Shown piece after piece: positions 49,492-59,091 of a stretch of 64,000 bases of DNA (the first letter of the stretch is position 1; each line of letters begins with the position of its first letter). The translations under genes and the position numbers were made by a program. This DNA is from JBEKHT01 sp049516595. Its GTDB lineage: Bacteria; Chloroflexota; Anaerolineae; Anaerolineales; RBG-16-64-43. The DNA lies in the NCBI GenBank assembly GCA_049516595.1, contig JBEKSY010000006.1:1-64000 (forward strand), in the 5' to 3' direction. The notes beneath the pieces were generated by a model that saw only the letters and a program-made list of their open reading frames with translations, was not told the DNA's origin and did no database searches.

Positions 49492-50094
49492 ATGCGCACA
49501 GTTCGAGCGGTCCTTCCCCTCCTGGGGTTGGTCTTGGTGCTGGTTGCGACCGGCGTGGCTCCTGTCGAGCCGGCCCGTGCGCAGGGTCCCGTGGGAACTG
49601 CCACACCCTCGGGTCCCTACGTCGTCTGTTGCCAAAATAACGATCATGTGAATGTCCGCACCGGGCCAGGCACTAGCTATGACCAAGTGGGGGTCCTCGT
49701 CCTCAGCCAGAGTGCGCCTGCCACCGGCAAATCCGTGGGCGGGGATTGGGTCCAGATCCAATACCCGGGGGTCGCGGGAGGAGTCGGGTGGGTTTATGCG
49801 CCCGTGGTGGAGCTCTTTACCTTGGGGGAGGTACTCCCGATCGTGGAGCCGCCCGCCACGCCCACTCCCCTTGTGACCGCCACGATCGATCCCACCTTGG
49901 CGGCCCAGTTTTCCTCCATCCTGCCCACCCGATTGCCGACGTTCACCTCGGGCGTTCCGCCTACCCAGGTCACCTTCGCTCCCGTCACTGCCCAAGGGTC
50001 GCGGCACGAGTTTCCCCCCGCCCTGGCCATTATTGGCCTGGCATTTGTGGGCATCCTCGGCGCGATGGTTTCCGGTGTTGTCGGCAGACGCTAG
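49492..50094 (+). CDS. Exported SH3-domain protein
   Basis: A 200-residue protein: signal peptide (about 1-30), a bacterial SH3 (SH3b) domain (about 42-105) with HVNVRTGPGTSYDQVGVL and GDWVQIQYPG, a Pro/Thr-rich linker, and a C-terminal membrane helix (about 175-195). SH3b domains often bind cell-wall peptides. Two Cys in VVCCQN precede the domain. The ATG at 49492 has only a weak AAGAAG site. Divergent from the zinc-ribbon gene. Confidence 0.82.
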   Translation: MRTVRAVLPLLGLVLVLVATGVAPVEPARAQGPVGTATPSGPYVVCCQNNDHVNVRTGPGTSYDQVGVLVLSQSAPATGKSVGGDWVQIQYPGVAGGVGWVYAPVVELFTLGEVLPIVEPPATPTPLVTATIDPTLAAQFSSILPTRLPTFTSGVPPTQVTFAPVTAQGSRHEFPPALAIIGLAFVGILGAMVSGVVGRR

Positions 50095-50145
50095 CCGGGG
50101 ACGAGGCCCCACACCTCTCAGCCTTCTCCCAGAAAGTAGGACTGG

Positions 50146-51513
50146 ATGACGGTCGACAAGGCAATTGCGTACGCCCAATCGCATCGATCGCAGTGGCTGG
50201 ATCAGCTGAAAGAGCTGGTGCGCATACCGACCATATCGACCGCATCGGAGCATGCGGCCGACATGGCCAGGGGTGCCAAATGGATAGCGGATCACCTCAG
50301 GAAGCTTGGCTTTGCCTCGGAAATCGCTCCCACCCGGGGGCACCCCGTCGTTTTGGCGGAATGGAAGGGGGCAGGGAAAAGCGCGCCGACGGTGCTTGTG
50401 TACGGACACTATGACGTCCAACCCACCGATCCGGTGGAGGAGTGGCGGAGTCCACCCTTTGAGCCGACGATCCGCGGCGAAAATCTGTTCGGACGAGGGG
50501 CCTCGGACATGAAAGGGCAATTGGTTGCCCACCTCTCCGCGGTGGAGGCGATGCAGAGCGCGGGCCCCTTGCCCGTGAATATCACGTATCTGGTCGAGGG
50601 GGAAGAAGAAATCGGGTCCCCGAACATGCAGTCCTTTATCGAGGGGAATCGGGATCGCCTGCGATGCGACGTCGTCCTCAATGCGGATTCAATGATCCTT
50701 CGGCCAGACCTTCCCTCGATTGTCTACGGGCTTCGGGGGCTGGCCTATTTTGAGCTACGCGTGTATGGACCTTCGCATGACCTCCACTCGGGGCAATTCG
50801 GCGGTGCCATCCACAACCCCGCCCAAGCCCTCTGCGAGCTCCTCGCAGGGATGCATGACAACGATGGACGGGTCACTCTGCCGGGTTTCTATGACAAAGT
50901 TCGGGCCCTCGAGCCGGAGGAGCGCGAGGCTCTCGCGCAGCTTCCCACCAAGGACGAGGAAGTGCAGAATATTACTGGGGTCCCGCGGATGTGGGGAGAG
51001 AAAGGCTATACCCTTGTGGAACGGATCGGAGCCCGGCCCACCTTGGAAGTAAATGGCCTTCTGAGCGGTTTCACGGGCGAGGGATCGAAGACGGTCCTCC
51101 CTGCGAGGGCCATGGCCAAGATCTCCATGCGCCTGGTCCCGGATCAAACGCCGGAAGAGGTACACGCCCAGCTGCTCGAGTATTTGAGGGGAGAGGCGCC
51201 GCCCACCGTCCGGTGGGAGGTAAGTACACTGGCAGGGAGCCCCGCGGCCATCGTGCGGACAAACACCGCAGAGATGCGTGCGGCCGTAAGAGCGTTGACC
51301 GAGACCTTCGGGCGATCCCCGGTCTTCACGCGGGAAGGGGGGAGCGTTCATGTGGTGAGCATCATGCAGGATCTGCTTGGACGAGAGTCCATCCTCATGG
51401 GCTTTGGTCTCCCCGACGACAACCTGCATGCGCCCAATGAGAAGCTGCACCTCCCCAATTTCTACCGGGGAATCGAATGCTATATCCGGTTTGCTTACGC
51501 GCTCGTGTCATGA
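50146..51513 (+). CDS. M20-family metallopeptidase (dipeptidase type)
   Basis: A 455-residue zinc peptidase. Catalytic motifs: VYGHYDVQP (metal His), LFGRGASDMKGQL (bridging Asp), LVEGEEEIGSPN (catalytic Glu and metal Glu), and a late LHLPNFYRGIECY region. The lid domain lies about 180-320 (YGPSHDLHSGQFGGAIHNPA). The pattern is that of ArgE/DapE-relative dipeptidases (CNDP-like). AGGA precedes the ATG. It stands alone between non-coding stretches. Confidence 0.93.
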   Translation: MTVDKAIAYAQSHRSQWLDQLKELVRIPTISTASEHAADMARGAKWIADHLRKLGFASEIAPTRGHPVVLAEWKGAGKSAPTVLVYGHYDVQPTDPVEEWRSPPFEPTIRGENLFGRGASDMKGQLVAHLSAVEAMQSAGPLPVNITYLVEGEEEIGSPNMQSFIEGNRDRLRCDVVLNADSMILRPDLPSIVYGLRGLAYFELRVYGPSHDLHSGQFGGAIHNPAQALCELLAGMHDNDGRVTLPGFYDKVRALEPEEREALAQLPTKDEEVQNITGVPRMWGEKGYTLVERIGARPTLEVNGLLSGFTGEGSKTVLPARAMAKISMRLVPDQTPEEVHAQLLEYLRGEAPPTVRWEVSTLAGSPAAIVRTNTAEMRAAVRALTETFGRSPVFTREGGSVHVVSIMQDLLGRESILMGFGLPDDNLHAPNEKLHLPNFYRGIECYIRFAYALVS

Positions 51514-51933
51514 GCCAGTCGCCTACCGATGGCCGCGCTCGGACTCGGGGGAACGTGGTCTTGGATGGCCGCGGGGGAGAAACGAGCGATCCTCGGTTGA
51601 CTACGGCGTAACCCTCAGATCGGGTTCGTCCCTGTTGCGTGCGCCCCGTGCCGCTTTGGCCTCACCCCCGGGTCGGAAACCTCCAGGGTAGATACGGGCA
51701 GGCGCAATGCGAGCTGGGCGATTGCCGCCTGATTCTTCCCCCGTGTGTAGTGGCAAGCAAATCCTGCAGGTCCGACCCTGAGGAGGGCCCTCGGTCGCGA
51801 GCCGATCGACGGAGGCAGGCGAGAGAGAGTTCTTCCGAAGGCATGGGTCATCCTGCGGATCTCCCGCTCATCTTGACCTCGGCGAGGCAGGTTCTGTTTG
51901 CGAAGACGGGCCAGCGAGAGGCGCTCCCTGGGC
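51514..51933. other. Intergenic, no gene recognised
   Basis: About 420 bases between convergent genes (M20 peptidase and pckA). No convincing frame or RNA. Confidence 0.5.
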
Positions 51934-53595
51934 CTAGCCTGGGCTTAGCGGAGGGTCGAGGCGAGGGCCCGCGGCCACTACCTCTGCCGGGACCCCTTCT
52001 TCATATTTCTTGAAATTGTCGAGGAATCGACCAGCCAACTGCCGGTAGCGGATCATATATGCGTCTCGGCTCGACCAGGACCGGGCGGGATTGAGCACGT
52101 CCGGCGGGACCCCTTCGCAGCTCTTGGGCACATCGAATCCGAACACTGGGTCGGTGTATGTGTCCACCTGGAGCAATGCCCCGGAGAGCGCGGCCTTGAG
52201 GAGAGCTCTCGTGTACCCGATGCTGATGCGCTTTCCTACGCCGTACGGTCCGCCGATCCAGCCCGTGTTGACCAGCCAGCAGTTCGGGCTGTACTTGAGG
52301 ATCTTGCGTTTGAGTAGGTCCGCATATCGAGACGGGGGATGAACCATGAAAGGAGCGCCGAAACACGTGCTGAAGGTGATCTCCGGCTCGATTCCCAGTC
52401 CCACTTCCGTCCCGCTAATCTTGGAGGTGTATCCGGAGATGAAATGGAAGAGAGTCTGATCGGGAGTGAGCTTCGCAATCGGTGGCATCACCCCGGAGGC
52501 GTCGCAGGTCAGCAAGACGATGCTCTGGGGATGCCCCCCGACCTTTTGGGGGACCCAGTTTTCAATGAAATCCAATGGGTAGGAGGCGCGGGTGTTCTCG
52601 GTGATCCGATCATCATCCAGATCAATGTTGCGAGTCACAGGGTCCAGGATCACGTTCTCGAGAATGGTGCCGAACCGTTGGGTGCAGGCGTAGATCTGCG
52701 GTTCGGCGGCCTGAGAGAGCTGGATGACCTTTGCGTAGCACCCGGCCTCGAAATTAAATACCCCTTCGTCACTCCAGCCATGTTCATCGTCCCCGATCAG
52801 ACCTCGTTCGGGGTCGGCCGAAAGCGTGGTCTTCCCGGTTCCCGAAAGCCCAAAGAAAATCGCCGCATCTCCTGCGGCCCCCACGTTGGCAGAGCAGTGC
52901 ATAGGCAGGACGCCCTGGTTCGGGAGCAGAAAGTTTAGGATGGTGAACACCGACTTCTTGATCTCTCCGGCATAGGCCGTGTTTCCAATGAGGCACAGCC
53001 GCTGCTGGAAGTTCAAGACGATGAAGGTTTCGCTCCGGGTTTGGTCGATTTGAGGGAGGCTCCTGAAGGAAGGGGCACAGATGACCGTGAAGTCGGGGAC
53101 GTGGCGGCGGTACTCCTCCGTGGTTCGAGGCAGCAGGAACATGTTGCGGGCAAACAGGCTGTGCCAGGCGTATTCGGTCACAATTCGGATCGGCAGCCGA
53201 TAGTTGGGATCTGCGCCTGCAAAGCAGTCCTGCACAAAGACATCCCGCCCTTGGAGAAACCCTTGCAGCCGGTCGAACAGCTCGTTAAATTTGGCGGTGC
53301 CAAACGGGCGGTTGTATTCTCCCCACCAGACCTGATTCTCGGAGGTCGGTTCCCGCACGATGTACTTGTCCGCGGCGGACCGGGCGGCGTGCTGCCCGGT
53401 GTGGACCACGAGCGGCCCCGACTTGGCTGTAGTGCCTTCGCCGCGGAATATGATCTCCTCGTACAGAGCCTCAGCGGGGAGGTTCCAGTAGGCGGTGTGC
53501 AAGTTGGTCAGACCGAGATTCTCCAGACCGAAATCACTCTTCAGGTCGCGGTCCTGTCCTTGAGCCGGGGTCTGGATATCGAGCAGATTGTTCAT
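51934..53595 (-). CDS. pckA: Phosphoenolpyruvate carboxykinase (ATP)
   Basis: A 553-residue gluconeogenic enzyme making PEP from oxaloacetate. Landmarks: GEYNRPFG, LNFQQRLCLIGNTAYAGEIKK, LPMHCSANVG, the P-loop FFGLSGTGKTTLSAD, IGDDEHGWSDEGVFNFEAGCYAK and LTCDASGVMPPIAKL. The ATG at 53595 overlaps the aminotransferase stop (ATGA), so the two are translated together. The aminotransferase can feed oxaloacetate by deaminating aspartate. Start codon by overlap; a TTG 6 nt upstream is an alternative. Confidence 0.95.
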   Translation of the reverse strand: MNNLLDIQTPAQGQDRDLKSDFGLENLGLTNLHTAYWNLPAEALYEEIIFRGEGTTAKSGPLVVHTGQHAARSAADKYIVREPTSENQVWWGEYNRPFGTAKFNELFDRLQGFLQGRDVFVQDCFAGADPNYRLPIRIVTEYAWHSLFARNMFLLPRTTEEYRRHVPDFTVICAPSFRSLPQIDQTRSETFIVLNFQQRLCLIGNTAYAGEIKKSVFTILNFLLPNQGVLPMHCSANVGAAGDAAIFFGLSGTGKTTLSADPERGLIGDDEHGWSDEGVFNFEAGCYAKVIQLSQAAEPQIYACTQRFGTILENVILDPVTRNIDLDDDRITENTRASYPLDFIENWVPQKVGGHPQSIVLLTCDASGVMPPIAKLTPDQTLFHFISGYTSKISGTEVGLGIEPEITFSTCFGAPFMVHPPSRYADLLKRKILKYSPNCWLVNTGWIGGPYGVGKRISIGYTRALLKAALSGALLQVDTYTDPVFGFDVPKSCEGVPPDVLNPARSWSSRDAYMIRYRQLAGRFLDNFKKYEEGVPAEVVAAGPRLDPPLSPG

Positions 53596-54809
53596 AACCA
53601 ATCCCGGATCATCTTGCGGTCACCGATGTAAATCTCGTTGGGCGCGTTAGGGTCCAGCGCCCATTTCATCCGCTCTACTCCCTCCGTGATGTCCTTGATC
53701 GAGCCCGAGAAGCTGAGGCGGAGGTGTCCCTCCATCCCAAATTCCTTTCCTGGGACTGTGACGACCAGCGCCTTGCGCAAGAGGAACTCCGCGAGCCTGA
53801 CAGAATCGTCACTGTAGGCGCGGAAGTCTGGAAGACAATAAAAGGTCCCGGCGGGCTTGACCACCCGGATGCCGGGGAACCCCTTGAGCTGCTGCAGGAT
53901 GACATTTCGGTTGTTTTCGATCGTCAGCCGAAGCTCCTCGACTACACTCTGCATGCCTGTGAGGGCACCCTCGGCCGCGGCTTGAAGGATCTCTGAAGTG
54001 CACGACGTGGTCTGGGCCTGTATGTTGGTCATGATTTCGACCATTTTCCGGCTGGCGGCGACCCAGCCGATCCGGAACCCCGTCATCCCATAGAGCTTGG
54101 AAACGCCATTGATCGTGATGACTTTGGTCGATTCGATGTCGCGCTTAGTGCAGGTCAGGGCCGGGAGAGCTCGCTGCCCGTCGAACACAAGCTTGTGGTA
54201 AATATCGTCGGCGATCAGGTAAATCCCCTTGTGCTCGCAGAGGTCGACGATTTCGGAGATGAAGGTGTCCGCATACACCACCCCGGAGGGATTGTTTGGG
54301 CTGTTGAGGATGAGGGCCTTGGTGTACGGCCCCACGGCGCGCTCAACATCCTCCAGGCGTGGATGAAAGCTCCCATCCTCGGGCGTCACGATTACCGGAA
54401 CCCCGTACACCATTCTGGCGATTTCAGGGTAGCTCACCCAATACGGCGCCAGAACGATTACCTCCTCTTGGGGATTGAGAAGGGTGTAAAGGACATTGTA
54501 GAGACTCTGCTTTGCCCCGGCCGACACGATCACGTTTTCGGGCTGGAGGATGCGATCGTAGTTCTCCTCCATATAGCGAAGGATCGCCTTCTTCAGGGAA
54601 GGCAGGCCGTCTGTCGGCGTATACTTGATGTCCCCGGTATTGAGCCTTGCGGCGGAGCTGAGAATCGCGGCGATTGGAGCGCGGTTTTTCGGCTCCCCGA
54701 TCCCCAGATGGATCACCGCTTCCCCCTTTTCCTTAAGGAGGCGGGCCTCCTCGTTGAGACGGAGGGTGGGAGACTCGATTACGGATCGTGCTAGGTTGCT
54801 GAAGCCCAT
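53592..54809 (-). CDS. Class I/II aminotransferase (aspartate aminotransferase-like)
   Basis: A 405-residue PLP enzyme: VIHLGIGEPKNRAP, YTPTDGLPSLKKAIL, APYWVSYPEI, LILNSPNNPSGVVY, LIADDIYHKLVF, and the PLP lysine in INGVSKLYGMTGFRIGWV. The C-terminus has the arginine in GHLRLSFSGS. The family is mostly aspartate/aromatic type; the coupling to pckA points to aspartate. The ATG at 54809 has a weak site. The leader upstream contains a strong hairpin. Confidence 0.92.
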   Translation of the reverse strand: MGFSNLARSVIESPTLRLNEEARLLKEKGEAVIHLGIGEPKNRAPIAAILSSAARLNTGDIKYTPTDGLPSLKKAILRYMEENYDRILQPENVIVSAGAKQSLYNVLYTLLNPQEEVIVLAPYWVSYPEIARMVYGVPVIVTPEDGSFHPRLEDVERAVGPYTKALILNSPNNPSGVVYADTFISEIVDLCEHKGIYLIADDIYHKLVFDGQRALPALTCTKRDIESTKVITINGVSKLYGMTGFRIGWVAASRKMVEIMTNIQAQTTSCTSEILQAAAEGALTGMQSVVEELRLTIENNRNVILQQLKGFPGIRVVKPAGTFYCLPDFRAYSDDSVRLAEFLLRKALVVTVPGKEFGMEGHLRLSFSGSIKDITEGVERMKWALDPNAPNEIYIGDRKMIRDWL

Positions 54810-55833
54810 GTCAGGGTCCGCTTTGAGGTATCCGGGTTCCTCAAGACTACGGCCGCAACGTTGGGGCCTACACCCGCGCAAGATAACTTGAACGACGTGC
54901 TTTCGGACTCTCCGATGAGCGCCCGCGCCCATTCGGAGCCTTCACCCCGAGTGGCTGGACGGCTCAATCCCCCGGCCCTCCGCTCCGCACCTTGGGCACC
55001 CGCGTGCATTATAACCAGAAACTGGGCCCCTTCTGGATGTCCTCTGCTCTGGTAACCTGTCCGCGGGGGGCGGGGTGGAGTTCTGGGAGGACCGATCTGG
55101 CGGCTAGCTGGGTCCGAGGCAAGGTTGATCGCGGGCCACTCGCCGGAGGGGGCCGCAGCCCCATGGTCATCCGAGAGAAATCTGCAGCCACCCATAGCAC
55201 GAACCTCGCACGGATTGCCGAAGAGGCGGCGATGAGGGAGGGGTCCGAAAGCGGATCCCAGCCCTGAGAAGTTACTTCATTCTGAAGACGTTCTCGATGC
55301 CAACTGGGATGGCCCTCCGGGTCTTCCCGTTCCTCCACGCAGTCGTCCTGGAGGCATGCCAAGGCCGTGGCACTCAACCATCCAGGATCCGACCTGTCCC
55401 GTCGGGGGGTCTGAGGCGCCCGCACTCGAGGGACCTCGCTCCGGGATCATCCTCGAGCGGATGATTGGCCCATCCGCGGTCGAGAACCGAGTCCAGTGGC
55501 TGTGGGGAGGGCCGTGACCGGGTGGGTCCCCCTCGCAGGGGGGCTTGCTCCTGTGCGACCAGGCCCCAGAAAGTCTGAGATGGATCGGGCCAGTCCCGAT
55601 CCGGGAGGGCGTATAGGGGAACCGCGCCTCGCCTTCGCCCAAAGGCCCCTCCGGTTCTGCGGGTCGATCCGGCGCTCCCTCCTCTGCCGAGAGCTCAAGT
55701 CAATTTCCCAGGAGAGAATCTGATTGGGAGTAGGTGTGTTCGAAGCCGCTCTGATTTCTCTCCCGAACCGCGGCGTGGGACAACTTGAATTCTCGCCTGG
55801 GGTTGTACACGCTAAAGCTCTGGCAGAGGAGAC
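54810..55833. other. Long non-coding stretch between divergent genes
   Basis: About 1 kb with no convincing frame on either strand. It holds the leader of the aminotransferase-pckA operon. A 13-bp hairpin (54910-54922 with 54925-54938, one bulge) lies about 100 nt before the ATG, and a TATAAT on the minus strand lies at 55013-55008. I see no known riboswitch. The rest (55040-55820) shows nothing. Confidence 0.45.
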
Positions 55834-56595
55834 ATGGGAGAAGTTGAGTTTCAGATTAGAGAGCGAGGGGTCGGGATTCTGACCATCAATCGTCCTCAGG
55901 TGCGGAATGCGTTGAACTGGGAGGCAATGCGAGGATTTGCCGATGCCGTGGAAAGAGCCCAAGAGGCTCCGGATCTGCGCGCGCTGGTCGTTACGGGCGC
56001 CGGCACGGCTTTCATTTCCGGTGGGGATCTGGCCGAGCTGGGCGACTACCCGTCGCGGGCCGACGGCCTGAGGCTAGCGACCTTGATGGGGGATGCGCTC
56101 TCTCGACTGGAGGCTTTGCCCTGTCCGACGATCGCCGCTATCAACGGTCCGCCGAGAGGTGGGGGTGCCGAGGTCGCGGTCGCTTGCGATCAGAGGATCA
56201 TGGCAGAAGACGCCGACATTGGCTTTGTCCACATCCGCCTCGGGCTGATCACGGCTTGGGGTGGCGGGCAGCGCCTGCTTCGCACGGTTGGCTACTCCAC
56301 CGCCATCGAGCTCATGACCAAAGGCCGGGTGCTCTCCGCCCGGGAGGCCCTTTCCCTGCGACTGACGGACCGGGTGGCGCCCATGGGCCAAGCCCTGCTC
56401 GCCGCCAGGGACCTGGCCGGGCAGGTGGCCGAAAACCCACCACCCGCGGTGCGGGCCGCCAAGCGTGTTCTGCGGGTCAGCCTCGTGGCGGACGAGGGAA
56501 TGGCGATGGAGGCAGAGCGAAATGAGTTCCCGGACCTCTGGGATACCGATTGGAGAAGGGAGGCTGTGGCCCATTTTCTCTCGAGATCGAGATAG
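55834..56595 (+). CDS. Enoyl-CoA hydratase/isomerase family protein
   Basis: A 253-residue crotonase-fold protein. Oxyanion-hole motifs TGAGTAFISGGDLAELGDY and INGPPRGGGAEVAVACDQRI. Catalytic Glu positions: GFVHIRLGLITAWGGGQRLLR has no Glu where some hydratases carry one (usually FxxPEv/GL), suggesting an isomerase, decarboxylase or other crotonase reaction instead of a standard hydratase. GAGGAG precedes the ATG. Stands alone, convergent with the AAA+ gene (4 nt apart). Confidence 0.88.
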   Translation: MGEVEFQIRERGVGILTINRPQVRNALNWEAMRGFADAVERAQEAPDLRALVVTGAGTAFISGGDLAELGDYPSRADGLRLATLMGDALSRLEALPCPTIAAINGPPRGGGAEVAVACDQRIMAEDADIGFVHIRLGLITAWGGGQRLLRTVGYSTAIELMTKGRVLSAREALSLRLTDRVAPMGQALLAARDLAGQVAENPPPAVRAAKRVLRVSLVADEGMAMEAERNEFPDLWDTDWRREAVAHFLSRSR

Positions 56596-56599
56596 AGGG

Positions 56600-57742
56600 C
56601 TAGGGGGGGAGAACCTCGGCCATCAGGTTCCCCAGGCGCTCGTCCTCTTCCTCCACACGGGTGGCGTACTCTTCGATGAATACCGACCGGCGCATGCGCA
56701 AGACGAGCGGAGCCAAGGCTCGGATATCCTCTTCGGCAACCTCTTCCCGGCCAGCGGCGGCAGCATGAGCGCGCGCGCCCTCGAGCAAGCTGACGGCCGC
56801 CCGGTGAGAGCTGATGGTTAGGCGCTCGATGAGAGCCAACCCCTTAGCGGCTACCTCTTTGCGGAGTTCAACCTTGTCCAGTTTCTCGCGACTAGTCCGT
56901 ATCTCTTCTTGCATTTCCTCAGTCTCGCGGCGGTAGTATTCGATGACGCCGCGTGGATTGGCAAGATACGCTTGCACGCGACGATACGCCTCCCACTGGT
57001 CCTGGAGATTCGCCAAACCTCGAACGAAGATCCTCATCCCAAAGCGATCGAAAATCTGAGGACGAAGGGCGCCCTCCTCGGGATTCATTGAGCCGACCAG
57101 AACGAAGCGTGACCGATAGGCCGCCGAAACGGGTCCTCGCCGAACGGTGTACTGACCCTGGGCGGCGGCATCCAGGATCGAGTCGGTGATTTCGTGGGCG
57201 AGCAGGTTGATCTCGTCCACATACAGGAAGTTGCGATCGGCTTGCGCAAGAATCCCTGGACGCAGCCGATGGCGTTCGTGCAACGCAGCCCGTTCGTCCA
57301 GGCCTCCGACCACGTCCCCCAGCTGAGCGTTGAGCGGCAACTCGACCAACCGCATCGCGTCCAGAAAGGTGAGCGAATCCCCGAGGCCGTACTTGCGTGC
57401 GCAGTCTGGGCACACCGCGTCCATGCCGCCGGTCTCAATGTCCTCGGGCAGGCATCCATACGGGCACAAACTTCGCGGGACGCTGGGCAAGAGGGGTACG
57501 AGGCTCCGCACCGCCGTGGTCTTCCCGGTCCCCCGCGGTCCGAACAAGAGAACGCCTCCTACTCCCGGATTGATCACAGCGAGGAGGAGGGCGAGCTTCA
57601 TTTCCTTCTCGTTTACCAAGGCCAGAAAGGGGAAAGGAAGAGATTCCGCCAGTCCGCGATCCCCGGGTTCGACGGCGGCCAGAAACCGCCTGGAGGAGGC
57701 CACTTCGAGAAGTTCAGTAATGCTGCGAATGGGATCAGCCAT
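56600..57742 (-). CDS. Mg-chelatase ChlI-like AAA+ ATPase with Cys cluster
   Basis: A 380-residue AAA+ ATPase related to the ChlI/BchI subunit. Walker A LLFGPRGTGKTTAV (about 66-79), Walker B NFLYVDEINLLAHEI (about 171), VGSMNPEEGALRPQIFDRFG and the arginine-rich C-terminal lid. Between Walker A and B lie CPYGC (93-97) and CPDC (111-114), a likely zinc or Fe-S site not in classical ChlI. No ChlD/ChlH or von Willebrand partner is adjacent. It overlaps the thioesterase gene by 8 bp and is the last of a five-gene operon. Role unknown. Confidence 0.88.
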   Translation of the reverse strand: MADPIRSITELLEVASSRRFLAAVEPGDRGLAESLPFPFLALVNEKEMKLALLLAVINPGVGGVLLFGPRGTGKTTAVRSLVPLLPSVPRSLCPYGCLPEDIETGGMDAVCPDCARKYGLGDSLTFLDAMRLVELPLNAQLGDVVGGLDERAALHERHRLRPGILAQADRNFLYVDEINLLAHEITDSILDAAAQGQYTVRRGPVSAAYRSRFVLVGSMNPEEGALRPQIFDRFGMRIFVRGLANLQDQWEAYRRVQAYLANPRGVIEYYRRETEEMQEEIRTSREKLDKVELRKEVAAKGLALIERLTISSHRAAVSLLEGARAHAAAAGREEVAEEDIRALAPLVLRMRRSVFIEEYATRVEEEDERLGNLMAEVLPP

Positions 57743-58238
57743 CAGCCGTCGCAGATTGGGCCGACCGCCCGGCCCGGGCTTTTCGCAGGCTCTGCCGTTC
57801 CTCCGCCCTGCGCATTTCTTCTTCTTCCTCTGCGGTCTCGACCCGGAGCGGGGGGACCAGGGCAGGGCGTCCCTGATCATCCAGGGCCACATAGACAAGA
57901 TAAGCCGTATTGGTGTGCACCCGACTGCCCGTGAAAGGGTTCTCCGCTTCTACGTCGACACGGGCCTCCATCGAGGTATGGCCAGCACAAGTCACCCGCG
58001 AGGTCAAGGTAACTACGTCTCCCAGGTGGATAGGGTGGTTGAAGGTCATGCTGTCCATGACCACCGTTACCACCGGCCGTTTTGCGTGTCGCATGCAGGC
58101 CAGAGCCCCGGCTTCGTCGGCCAGGCGCATGATGGCGCCGCCGTGAACATTCCCGTGCAAATTGGCATCCTCCAGACGCATGATCTGGCTGAGAACCACG
58201 CGCGATTCGGATGCTGGCTTGCTAGACGGATCTGCCAT
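57735..58238 (-). CDS. Hotdog-fold acyl-CoA thioesterase
   Basis: A 167-residue protein of the acyl-CoA thioesterase (BACH/YciA-like) family: NLHGNVHGGAIMRLADEAGALA, the usual catalytic helix with an Asp/Glu, then MTFNHPIHLGDVVTLTSRV and ENPFTGSRVHTNTAYLVYVAL. The C-terminal ~30 residues are highly charged. AAGGGG lies before the ATG. Within the operon it follows the hypothetical gene by 11 nt. Confidence 0.92.
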   Translation of the reverse strand: MADPSSKPASESRVVLSQIMRLEDANLHGNVHGGAIMRLADEAGALACMRHAKRPVVTVVMDSMTFNHPIHLGDVVTLTSRVTCAGHTSMEARVDVEAENPFTGSRVHTNTAYLVYVALDDQGRPALVPPLRVETAEEEEEMRRAEERQSLRKARAGRSAQSATADG

Positions 58239-58249
58239 GCCACCCCTTC

Positions 58250-58648
58250 CTAGTCCATGTCGGGTCGTGTCTCCCCCATATCTTGGGTATGCAGCAGGCT
58301 GGGCCTCTCTTCGAGGACATCCATCACATCATGCGAGTATTCGATCATCAGAGGGGGAAGCGGCACGACCGCCGGAGGATGAATCTTCCTGGGTTGAGGC
58401 GCTGCCGGGGGAGGCATTGTGCGCTCGCCCAGTTCGACCGAGCGACGCCGCAGGATCCGATGATCTTCAGAGAGCCAGCCAGCGTATTCTCCTTCCAGGT
58501 TGAAGACCTCCTGCCTCTCGCTTACCCATCCGATCCAGTCCCCTTCCGCATTGTACAGGTAGGGGAAGGAAACCAGGGCGGAGAAGTCGCCTCGAGAGGT
58601 GAACAGGTGGACCATGGCCGGAGGCTTCTTGGCGGGCGGCATGCTCAA
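58250..58648 (-). CDS. Small protein with repeated beta-flower-like motif
   Basis: A 132-residue protein. The first ~75 residues repeat a short pattern: YLYNAEGDWIGWVS and EVFNLEGEYAGWLS, followed by DHRILRRRS, like the 4-fold beta-flower domain. The rest is Pro-rich. The ATG at 58648 overlaps the GtrA stop (ATGA). Function unknown. Confidence 0.7.
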   Translation of the reverse strand: MSMPPAKKPPAMVHLFTSRGDFSALVSFPYLYNAEGDWIGWVSERQEVFNLEGEYAGWLSEDHRILRRRSVELGERTMPPPAAPQPRKIHPPAVVPLPPLMIEYSHDVMDVLEERPSLLHTQDMGETRPDMD

Positions 58649-59091
58649 CTCACGTCATTGTAGGTCCAGAGGCGGTTGGCAGCAAAGTTCCAGATCAAGA
58701 CCACGCCCACCGCGCACGCCAGGGCAAGGTTGTTGGCAGCCTGGGGCGCCGATACCGGAAGAGGCCCAGTCCATTTGGAGAGGAGGGAGGACCAGACGGG
58801 GGCCAGTACGGCAAACAAAGGGGTCCGAACCAGCAGGCCCACAAGGCTGACCAGGGAGAACTGCCCTACCTGGGCGCGGACAGACTTGCTGCGCGAGTCC
58901 GGGTAGGTCCAGACCCGATTCCACATGAAGTTGCTGGTCACGGCGGCCCCGAACGAGAACACCGAAGCCACGACCGGGAGGACATTCAGCCTTACGCTCA
59001 GCAAATTGAAGATTCCGAAGTCCACCACGGCTCCAACGGCTCCGACAACCAGGAAGCGCAAGAAACGCGTGCCTTCCTTCCTCAACCTCAC
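58645..59091 (-). CDS. GtrA-family membrane protein
   Basis: A 148-residue protein with four membrane helices and the GtrA signature: FLRFLVVGAVGAVVDFGIFNLL, SFGAAVTSNFMWNRVWTYPD and a late FAANRLWTYND. GtrA proteins are thought to flip polyprenyl-linked sugars. The GTG at 59091 overlaps the stop of the UDP-glucuronate decarboxylase gene (GTGA), linking nucleotide-sugar synthesis to membrane transfer. The longer frame upstream lies in that gene and was rejected. Confidence 0.88.
   Translation of the reverse strand: MRLRKEGTRFLRFLVVGAVGAVVDFGIFNLLSVRLNVLPVVASVFSFGAAVTSNFMWNRVWTYPDSRSKSVRAQVGQFSLVSLVGLLVRTPLFAVLAPVWSSLLSKWTGPLPVSAPQAANNLALACAVGVVLIWNFAANRLWTYNDVS

Noticed and set aside
49402..50532. 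Upstream extension of the zinc-ribbon gene to an ATG at 50532
   Set aside because: The extension lies opposite the SH3 and M20 genes and upstream of the promoter at 49441-49469; it does not read as protein.
54870..54940. Glycine-type riboswitch in the aminotransferase leader
   Set aside because: A GGAGAG segment is present, but the rest of the aptamer core and a second aptamer are not.
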